From the NCBI GenBank assembly GCA_031412575.1, contig JANODG010000050.1:1-11846 (forward strand): a stretch of 11,846 bases of DNA, given 5' to 3'. The notes beneath the pieces were generated by a model that saw only the letters and a list, made by a program, of their open reading frames with translations, was not told the DNA's origin and did not search any database. A program made the position numbers and the translations under genes. Below are positions 6,344 through 11,846 of the stretch, in pieces (within the stretch, counting starts at the first letter, position 1; each line of letters begins with the position of its first letter). Source of the stretch: JAMLIO01 sp031412575. GTDB taxonomy: Bacteria > Bdellovibrionota > Bdellovibrionia > Bdellovibrionales > UBA1609.

Positions 6344-8197
6344 GCCAAGAAGGACTTTGAAATATTTGGAAAACATATCCTTTTAGAAAGGATAGCTATG
6401 GGTGGTATGGCCGAAATATTTTTGGCGAGAAGCTCTGGTGCTGGCGGGATTTCTAAGTTCAGCGCCATCAAAAGAATTTTACCTCAATACTCGGCTAATA
6501 CAGATTTCATCACCATGTTCAAAGACGAAGCTAAAATCAATGTGAACCTTTCACACAGTAACATTGTTCCCATATATGAATTCGGTGTTGAAAGCGGTCA
6601 GTTTTATATTCTTATGGAATATGTAAACGGTAAAAATTTGCGTCAGATTTTAACTCGCATGCAAAAAGAAGCTGACGCTTATTTTTCAATTGATCAGATT
6701 GTGAATATTGTAAAAGACGTGGCAGCTGGATTAGACCATGCTCATCGTTGTTTAGATGGAACCACAGGTAAGCCTTTAAATATCATTCACAGAGATATGA
6801 GTCCCCAAAACATTATGGTTAGTTTTGAAGGCGAAGTTAAAGTTGTAGATTTTGGTATTGCCAAAGCCGAAAGCCAAGCTGAATCCACAAAAGCAGGAAC
6901 TTTAAAAGGTAAATTCGCATACATGTCCCCAGAACAAGCTACAGGTGAAAATGTAGATTTAAGAACAGATGTATTTTCTTTAGGGATTGTCTTATGGGAA
7001 CTCCTTGCGAAAGAAAGATTATTTGTTGCAGAAAATGAATTGGGTATTTTAAAAAAGATCCGTGAAGGCAAAATTCCTTCTGTTAGAAAATTAAATCCTA
7101 ACGTACCTGAAGAATTAGAACGTATTGTAAATAAATCCTTAACGAAGTCTACGACGGATCGTTATCAAACCTGCGCTGACTTTCAAAAAGATTTAAACCG
7201 CTTTTTAAACATTCAATATCCAGAATTTTCTTCCCAGGATTTTTCGATTTTCATTAAATCTTTATATGCGGATGAAATTTTACAAAATAGAAAAAAGTTA
7301 ATCGAGTATTCATTAGTGAAGTTCGAAGCGTCGGGATCTTCTTATGCCGAGCAAGAAAAAACAATAGTTGGTGTCACTAAGACCGATGTTGATATTGATG
7401 ATTTAGGCTTTGAGCAAAGCAAAGTTAATCTTTTTAATGATTTAGAAAAAAGTGAAAAATCTAGTTTCGATATTAAAAGTATCACTGTAAATCGTGACCG
7501 ATCTAAATCAAAACTCAATGCTACAAACTCGCAAATTCAGACACAAAATCAGCGAAGTATTTCTCAAAACAACTACAGACAGCGCGCTAGAAACAATTCG
7601 ACGTTTGATATCAGAGATTATACTAAATATATCATCATGATTATAATAGCCGCTGGTCTTGCATTGATTGCATCTCAACTATTTCCTGGTAACTCAACTG
7701 AAGAGTTAGCTTCGATGAATGAAAAATTACCAGAAACTCTATATTCACGAATTAATGAAAAATATATTACCATTAATAGCTTTCCCCAAGGGGCGGAAGT
7801 TATCATAAATGGTGTAACTACTGGCCAGCTGACGCCCGCTAGAGTTAAAGTACCTTCCGATAAAGATTTTACTTTGGGCTTAAAAAAACAAGATTACATC
7901 GATTACCAAACTAAAATTGAATCAAATTATTCAAATAGTGATTACAAAGGCACTCTTCAAAAAATCCGCGTTGGATATTTAGATATTGATGTTATGCCGC
8001 GCGAATCTATTGTCTATATTGACGGTAATCCGGTTTACGATAGGCTTCCAATCAAAGGCTACAAGTTTTATGCTGACAGGAAAGTTACGATCAGAGCTGT
8101 AAATCGTAAAAGTAGAAAATACGATGAACAAATCGTGGTCTTAAAAAGTGACGAAACACAACAAATTGTCTTAAAGCCAAATAAAATTTTAAAATAA
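6341..8197 (+). CDS. Transmembrane Ser/Thr protein kinase with PEGA-like extracytoplasmic domain
   Basis: This 618-residue kinase has a cytoplasmic catalytic domain at residues about 10-290. Visible elements are Lys44 in SAIK, Glu63 on helix C, HRDMSPQN (150-157) with catalytic Asp152, DFG (170-172) and SPE (196-198), so it should be active. The glycine loop is AMGGMAE rather than a full GxGxxG, as often seen in myxobacterial kinases; HRDMSPQN is also their hallmark. An N/Q/S-rich linker (about 385-420) leads to one membrane helix (430-447). Outside lie two PEGA-like repeats: ITINSFPQGAEVIINGVTTG (477-495) with the following strands, and LDIDVMPRESIVYIDGNPV (547-565) onward. PEGA domains occur on surface-layer and envelope proteins and may sense cell-wall status; that role is inference. 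It probably phosphorylates cytoplasmic targets not encoded here. Confidence 0.93.
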   Translation: MAKKDFEIFGKHILLERIAMGGMAEIFLARSSGAGGISKFSAIKRILPQYSANTDFITMFKDEAKINVNLSHSNIVPIYEFGVESGQFYILMEYVNGKNLRQILTRMQKEADAYFSIDQIVNIVKDVAAGLDHAHRCLDGTTGKPLNIIHRDMSPQNIMVSFEGEVKVVDFGIAKAESQAESTKAGTLKGKFAYMSPEQATGENVDLRTDVFSLGIVLWELLAKERLFVAENELGILKKIREGKIPSVRKLNPNVPEELERIVNKSLTKSTTDRYQTCADFQKDLNRFLNIQYPEFSSQDFSIFIKSLYADEILQNRKKLIEYSLVKFEASGSSYAEQEKTIVGVTKTDVDIDDLGFEQSKVNLFNDLEKSEKSSFDIKSITVNRDRSKSKLNATNSQIQTQNQRSISQNNYRQRARNNSTFDIRDYTKYIIMIIIAAGLALIASQLFPGNSTEELASMNEKLPETLYSRINEKYITINSFPQGAEVIINGVTTGQLTPARVKVPSDKDFTLGLKKQDYIDYQTKIESNYSNSDYKGTLQKIRVGYLDIDVMPRESIVYIDGNPVYDRLPIKGYKFYADRKVTIRAVNRKSRKYDEQIVVLKSDETQQIVLKPNKILK

Positions 8198-8211
8198 TAA
8201 TCTATAAAATT

Positions 8212-8235
8212 AAATCTCAGATTATGCTGAGTTTT
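8212..8235. terminator. Bidirectional intrinsic terminator between convergent genes
   Basis: CTCAG (8216-8220) and CTGAG (8227-8231) form a 5-bp stem with a 6-nt loop. After one mismatch, flanking AAA and TTT extend the pairing. On the plus strand TTTT follows; on the minus strand a T-rich stretch (ATTTAATTTTA) follows. The stem is short but the position, between the stops of the kinase and kamA genes, fits a terminator serving both. Confidence 0.6.
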
Positions 8236-8253
8236 AATCGGTATCTGTTAAAA

Positions 8254-9456
8254 CTAAAACCTGTCATTCTTAGAATTTTTAATGTCTAACCATTCTTGTT
8301 GATACGTCTCATTCACTTTGGGTTTTTTTAAATTGGCGGCATTTGGATTAATGTATTTTTCGCTCACCCCGTCCCAGCCTTTAAACAAAATTTCATCTTC
8401 ATTTTCAGATTCAATAAAGTTAGGAACAAAATAAGCTTTTCCGCCACCGCTTGGAATATCAACAGCGAAATTAGGCATAGATAAACCCGACATATGGCCC
8501 CACAATTCTTTTTGAATTTGAAGCGAATCGTGAATTGAAGTTCTTAAGTGATCCGTCCCTTCCGAAGGATCGCACTGAAACATATAATAAGGTTTTACAC
8601 GTAAATAAACTAAGCGTCGGTTTAAGGCTTGAACCAGAGCCGGATCGTTGTTTACACCGTTTAAAAATACCATTTGGTTAAAAACTGGAAATCCGTTATC
8701 AACCCACAAACTTAAAGCGTGGACAGCCTCTTGGGTCAGTTCATCGGGGTGATTAAAGTGGGTCATGATGTAAACAGGATGAAATTTTTTAAGTTTTAAA
8801 ACTAACTCTTCTGTCACCCGCATTGGCATTACAACAGGAATTCGAGTTCCGATGCGGATGATTTCAATGTGTGAAATGGATCTTAAGTCTGACAGGACTT
8901 TTTCTAAACGATCATCAGATAAAGTCATTGGATCCCCACCCGATAGAATAACTTCTTTAATGCCTTTGTGGGATCTAAAATAATCTATAGCTTGATCGTA
9001 TTCAGATTTTGAAGGAAACACTTGGTCTTTAGCTGTGAAATGTTTTCGGGTGCAGTACCTACAATATACACTGCAAAAGTCGGTCACTAAAAATAAAGCG
9101 CGGTCCGAATAACGATGAATCACACGAGGCACTGGATTGTTATTAAGTTCATTTAAGGGATCTGCTTGAGCTTGTTTTTGCTCTGAATATTCTAAATAAT
9201 TTCCAATTAAGATTTTTCGTAAAGATTCAGAGGCTTCTTTTTGTTTTAACACTTCTAAGCTATAAGGAGTGATCTGAAATTTAAAGTCCGAAGATTTATA
9301 AGATTCAAAGAATTTTTTTTCTTCGGGCATTAAAGAAAGATTTTGCATTAGAACATCTTTAGTTTTGATGACATTTTTTAATTGCCACTTCCAATCCTTC
9401 CAATCTGAATCTGGAATATGATCGGGTTTTGCAATTTGATTGAAGGTGAACGGCAT
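8254..9456 (-). CDS. kamA: Lysine 2,3-aminomutase family radical SAM enzyme
   Basis: This cytosolic enzyme is predicted to use S-adenosylmethionine, a [4Fe-4S] cluster and pyridoxal phosphate to move the alpha-amino group of L-lysine to carbon 3, giving beta-lysine. I start at the ATG at 9454-9456 (400 aa); the frame extends to a TTG at 9483, and neither start has a good ribosome site. The cluster motif CSVYCRYC has Cys128, 132 and 135, ILSGGDP (179-185 in the longer numbering) follows, and the PLP lysine is Lys340 in SGGGK. QCDPSEGTDHLRT and VDIPSGGGK keep the two Asp residues that hold the lysine side chain in clostridial KamA, which argues against glutamate 2,3-aminomutase and EpmB. No beta-lysine acetyltransferase (AblB) or EF-P modification gene lies nearby, so the product's use (osmolyte or other) is open. 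Confidence 0.88.
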   Translation of the reverse strand: MPFTFNQIAKPDHIPDSDWKDWKWQLKNVIKTKDVLMQNLSLMPEEKKFFESYKSSDFKFQITPYSLEVLKQKEASESLRKILIGNYLEYSEQKQAQADPLNELNNNPVPRVIHRYSDRALFLVTDFCSVYCRYCTRKHFTAKDQVFPSKSEYDQAIDYFRSHKGIKEVILSGGDPMTLSDDRLEKVLSDLRSISHIEIIRIGTRIPVVMPMRVTEELVLKLKKFHPVYIMTHFNHPDELTQEAVHALSLWVDNGFPVFNQMVFLNGVNNDPALVQALNRRLVYLRVKPYYMFQCDPSEGTDHLRTSIHDSLQIQKELWGHMSGLSMPNFAVDIPSGGGKAYFVPNFIESENEDEILFKGWDGVSEKYINPNAANLKKPKVNETYQQEWLDIKNSKNDRF

Positions 9457-9619
9457 AAATTCTAATAGTTCGATTTCCAGCAAAAAGCATTATTTTATTT
9501 ATCGAAACAGTTAGCCTTAAAGCTATTAAACATGAGCTAAACTCCGGATATGAACTTAAATTAAGTGAATCGTTTGAAATAGCTGGAAACTTTTTAGGTC
9601 CGTGATAGTTTCATAAGTA
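9457..9619. promoter_or_regulatory. Divergent spacer, kamA / di-iron protein
   Basis: The spacer is A/T-rich and must drive kamA leftward and the di-iron/signal peptidase unit rightward. I found no -35/-10 pair worth assigning and no strong Shine-Dalgarno in front of the ATG at 9620. Confidence 0.25.
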
Positions 9620-10225
9620 ATGAACTTACAGGATTTTTCTAATTCAGAAGCCATTCCTAAGGCTAAAGCTAAGTTTGAGCTTATTAAATTGGTTCAAAGC
9701 GCCTATTCCGGTGAAAAAGCGGCCGCAAATGCCTACTGGGGCCATTCTAAATCTCTGTTCGTCACTGATAAAGCCGAAAAGCTTGAGCTCACCGAAATCA
9801 TGAACGAGGAATTACATCATAGAAATGAGCTTTTACTTATCTTAAAATCTTTAGATTCTAGCCCCAACGCGTTTAAAGAAATCGTGATGAATCTGATTGG
9901 CTACGTTATCGCACTTTTGTGCCTTCCTGGGACTTGGTTTATGCCCATGTATGGGGCGGGTCAGTTGGAAAGTAAAAATATCGCTGAGTATGAAGTTCTA
10001 GCCAGGCTTGCTTTTTTTAGCGAACGAATGGACCTAATTCCTTTGTTTTTAGATTTTGCCGAAAAAGAATGGGATCATGAGTGTTATTTTCGACAAAAAG
10101 TTTTAAGCCATAGTTTTTCGAAGTTCATCCCCCTTTGGAAAGTCCCTCCAGAAAAAGAATCTATTCGAAATGATTTCGAAGTTTTTATAAGGCAAAATTC
10201 GAGCCCACAAAGGTCAGCTTTATGA
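9620..10225 (+). CDS. Ferritin-like di-iron protein, COQ7-like
   Basis: This 201-residue protein has the spaced ligand pattern of a four-helix di-iron carboxylate protein: Glu32 in YSGEKAA, an ExxH in NEELHHRNE (Glu63/His66 or Glu64/His67), Glu117 (or Glu123) in LESKNIAEYE, and Glu150/His153 in EKEWDHE. The order and spacing, plus a hydrophobic interfacial segment at about 87-113, resemble COQ7/demethoxyubiquinone hydroxylases, which are peripheral membrane enzymes. Overall similarity is modest, so a different hydroxylase, desaturase-like or iron-handling role is possible; ubiquinone genes are not nearby. It has no signal peptide. Its stop overlaps the next gene's start by 4 nt (ATGA), suggesting translational coupling with the signal peptidase, an unusual pairing with no obvious functional reason. 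Confidence 0.72.
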   Translation: MNLQDFSNSEAIPKAKAKFELIKLVQSAYSGEKAAANAYWGHSKSLFVTDKAEKLELTEIMNEELHHRNELLLILKSLDSSPNAFKEIVMNLIGYVIALLCLPGTWFMPMYGAGQLESKNIAEYEVLARLAFFSERMDLIPLFLDFAEKEWDHECYFRQKVLSHSFSKFIPLWKVPPEKESIRNDFEVFIRQNSSPQRSAL

Positions 10226-11061
10226 AACCGTCTTTTATTTTTTTAATTTCGTTTTTTGCACCTGGCTTGGGGCAAATATCGATGGGAAGAAAAACCTTAG
10301 GCTTTTCTTTTTTAAGTCTTATTCTTATTATAACATTTGCGATTGAGCAGATTTCGATGAGTAAAATTACATACCTTACACTCAATGGACTTGCATGGTT
10401 TATGTTTCTTTTACCAACATGTATTCTAGCTTGGGATTACTTTAAAAATAAAAAAATCCTTCTTTCAAACGAAGTGAAACTAGGAAGTTTGTGTTTAGTT
10501 TTTCTAATTTATGTGATTATAGCCACTTTAATTTCAAAATTTCCTTTCAATAGAGTTTACGTAAACCCAGCAGCATCAATGTCCCCTCTAATAAAAGCAG
10601 GAGACTACGTTTCTTATAAAAATTATTATTTTAATAAAAAACTTCCAGAACGCGGAACCGTAATAATCTTTGAAGCACCTAACGAAAAGATTTTGTATAC
10701 TAAAAGACTTATTGGACTTCCCGGTGATGAAATTAAAATTATTGATGATAAAATCACTTTAAATGGGTCTGAGATTTCGCAGAAGAAAATCGCTTTTGAT
10801 TTCAAGGATAAACGACATCTCTATCTTAGTCCCATGTCGCTAAAAGAAAATCCATTGTTCTTTGAGGAGTCACTTGGAAACCTCTCATACAAGGTTATGA
10901 TTCTTGAGGGTTTGAGTAGCATGAACCAGGAAAGTTACAAAGTTCCAGAAGGCCATGTCTATGTGCTTGGTGATAACAGATCTAATTCTAAGGATTCTAG
11001 ACATATAAAAGCCATACCGATAGAAAACGTCAAAGGCGAATTTAGATTTGTTTTAGACTAA
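10222..11061 (+). CDS. lepB: Signal peptidase I with extra N-terminal membrane domain
   Basis: This inner-membrane serine/lysine protease (279 aa) removes signal peptides from exported proteins at the periplasmic face. The S26 core begins near residue 110: catalytic Ser119 in NPAASMSP, Lys161 in TKRLIGLPGDE, and the late box GDNRSNSKDSR (250-260). The catalytic dyad is complete. Ahead of it are about four hydrophobic segments (roughly 5-19, 26-44, 50-71 and 87-105), the last being the usual anchor next to the catalytic domain. The first part, FFAPGLGQISMGRKTLGF, carries the PGLGQ...G...G signature seen in small TM2/DUF5683-like membrane domains, so this looks like a fusion. It overlaps the di-iron gene by 4 nt. 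Because the anchor is close to Ser119, normal topology is likely. Whether it is the housekeeping copy or a secondary one cannot be told here. Confidence 0.9.
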   Translation: MKPSFIFLISFFAPGLGQISMGRKTLGFSFLSLILIITFAIEQISMSKITYLTLNGLAWFMFLLPTCILAWDYFKNKKILLSNEVKLGSLCLVFLIYVIIATLISKFPFNRVYVNPAASMSPLIKAGDYVSYKNYYFNKKLPERGTVIIFEAPNEKILYTKRLIGLPGDEIKIIDDKITLNGSEISQKKIAFDFKDKRHLYLSPMSLKENPLFFEESLGNLSYKVMILEGLSSMNQESYKVPEGHVYVLGDNRSNSKDSRHIKAIPIENVKGEFRFVLD

Positions 11062-11082
11062 ATAATCTAAGGCAAAATCCAA

Positions 11083-11097
11083 GTCTCAATATGAGAC
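11083..11097. repeat. Short hairpin after the signal peptidase gene
   Basis: GTCTCA (11083-11088) and TGAGAC (11092-11097) are perfect 6-bp complements with a 3-nt ATA centre, 21 nt beyond the lepB stop. No T run follows on the plus strand, so a terminator is uncertain. It could equally be an operator half-site pair for the downstream gene. Confidence 0.4.
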
Positions 11098-11160
11098 AGC
11101 AGTCAAAACCCACTTATCAGCTGTCAAAGCTTTATACAGTCAAATCGCCCAGTATCGCTC

Positions 11161-11189
11161 TTGATTGGCAGATTTCTTGTATTACATAA
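11161..11189 (+). promoter_or_regulatory. Candidate sigma70-type promoter of the terminal gene
   Basis: TTGATT (11161-11166) and ACATAA (11184-11189) are 17 nt apart, ending 24 nt before the ATG at 11214. Both boxes are imperfect; TATTAC three to five bases upstream is an alternative -10. It matches the need for a promoter here because the 152-base spacer contains no other better candidate. Confidence 0.25.
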
Positions 11190-11213
11190 AAGAAAAAGAT
11201 TTGGGGGAAAACC

Positions 11214-11846
11214 ATGAAATCATTATTTAAACTAGGTGCGGTATTAGTGTTGGCAGTTTTTCAATTGTCATTCTTCTTAAGCCCGCAGACGACAAAAAAC
11301 ATCCATCGTGATTTGGCTCAATCCGACGAAGTGGCTAAAGACATTGAAGTCGAAGGCCGCGGCAATACCATTCGAATAAATGGTAGATTGATTGATCCAA
11401 GTTTTTTAGAGGAAGATGAAGCTTCTGAAACACCAACTTTTGCTAACGAAAACGAAGACGAAATTGGCGATCAAGATCAGACAGAAGAATCTGAAAGTGA
11501 GAGCGCTTTTTCAGATTTAATTCCTGATAATATGCCTCCTACTGAAGATGTCCGCCAAGCATTAATTAACTACAATACACGAAAAGCAGAGTGTTTAGTT
11601 CGGGAAGAAGACAGAAGCAGAATGACAAGACTTCTTAACAGCTACAATGACGCTAAAAGTTCTGGTAGCAGCGAAGATAAAGCAATTGCCTTTTACGAGC
11701 TCGCAAACAAGTTGATTGATTTAGGTTTATTGGACCACGAATTCGAAAGACCATCTTCGAGCAGAAGTTCAGATGATGACAGCCGTTTTGATCTTGATGT
11801 TGATAACTTAGAAACAGAAACTGCAAGTGCTTCTGGTAAAGGATTA
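11214..11846 (+). CDS. Secreted acidic protein of unknown function, N-terminal part only
   Basis: An ATG at 11214 with a strong GGGGGAAAA ribosome site opens a frame of 211 codons that runs off the window without a stop. Residues 1-6 are basic, and 7-23 are hydrophobic, forming a signal peptide or N-terminal membrane anchor; no lipobox is seen. The mature part is strongly acidic: residues 66-97 are dominated by Glu, Asp and Ser (for example NENEDEIGDQDQTEESESES), and 181-205 is again Ser/Asp-rich. Between them, 111-178 reads as a charged amphipathic helical segment with one Cys (127). A short segment at 44-64 (IEVEGRGNTIRINGRLIDP) looks beta-rich. I do not recognise the family. Low-complexity acidic spacers are common in periplasmic or surface proteins; the role is unknown. 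Confidence 0.75.
   Translation, partial: MKSLFKLGAVLVLAVFQLSFFLSPQTTKNIHRDLAQSDEVAKDIEVEGRGNTIRINGRLIDPSFLEEDEASETPTFANENEDEIGDQDQTEESESESAFSDLIPDNMPPTEDVRQALINYNTRKAECLVREEDRSRMTRLLNSYNDAKSSGSSEDKAIAFYELANKLIDLGLLDHEFERPSSSRSSDDDSRFDLDVDNLETETASASGKGL

Noticed and set aside
8254..9456. EpmB (EF-P lysine aminomutase) assignment
   Set aside because: The VDIPSGGGK context with its Asp and the long C-terminal part fit KamA better than EpmB, and no EF-P genes adjoin.
9457..9483. TTG start for the aminomutase adding nine residues
   Set aside because: No ribosome site before it; the ATG is preferred, though this choice is weak.
11055..11079. TTAGA/TCTAA as a terminator of lepB
   Set aside because: The stem is 5 A/T-rich base pairs with no T tract; too weak.

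Overview
The window looks like chromosomal DNA from a low-GC, Gram-negative bacterium, most likely a member of the Bdellovibrionota or a related deltaproteobacterial lineage. The basis is the combination of a myxobacterial/Bdellovibrio-style Ser/Thr kinase with a PEGA ectodomain, a C-factor-like short-chain dehydrogenase, a lipoprotein S9 peptidase, a lysine 2,3-aminomutase and secreted surface proteins, all with A/T-rich codon use. The assignment is inference; there is no rRNA or other phylogenetic marker here. I see no phage, insertion sequence, CRISPR, tRNA or rRNA, and no obvious horizontally acquired island.

Layout. 1-389 (minus) is the N-terminal part of a secreted repeat-rich surface protein. 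624-2636 (minus) is a CPA2 cation:proton antiporter with a C-terminal TrkA-C domain, and 2725-4632 (minus) is a lipoprotein S9 prolyl-oligopeptidase-type peptidase. A divergent spacer separates it from a C-factor-like SDR at 4764-5510 (plus). The SDR converges on coaE, 5656-6249 (minus), across a spacer packed with nested inverted repeats. Divergent from coaE is a membrane Ser/Thr kinase, 6341-8197 (plus), which converges on a kamA-type radical SAM enzyme, 8254-9456 (minus), across a small bidirectional terminator. Divergent again is a two-gene unit, 9620-11061 (plus): a COQ7-like di-iron protein overlapping by 4 nt a signal peptidase I that carries an extra N-terminal membrane domain. The window ends inside a secreted acidic protein of unknown function, which starts at 11214.

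Functionally this is a mix of envelope biology (antiporter, signal peptidase, lipoprotein peptidase, two secreted proteins, a transmembrane kinase) and metabolism (CoA synthesis, beta-lysine formation, a di-iron oxygenase-like protein). Apart from the di-iron/signal peptidase pair, genes are mostly singly transcribed or arranged divergently and convergently, so little pathway logic links neighbours.

The most interesting non-coding signal is a dispersed intergenic repeat. A 26-bp core at 588-613 recurs exactly at 5608-5633, each time just beyond the stop codon of a minus-strand gene. The second copy lies in a compound palindrome that can fold in two mutually exclusive ways. I found no convincing evidence of a wholly new biological system; the findings are moderate-interest leads.
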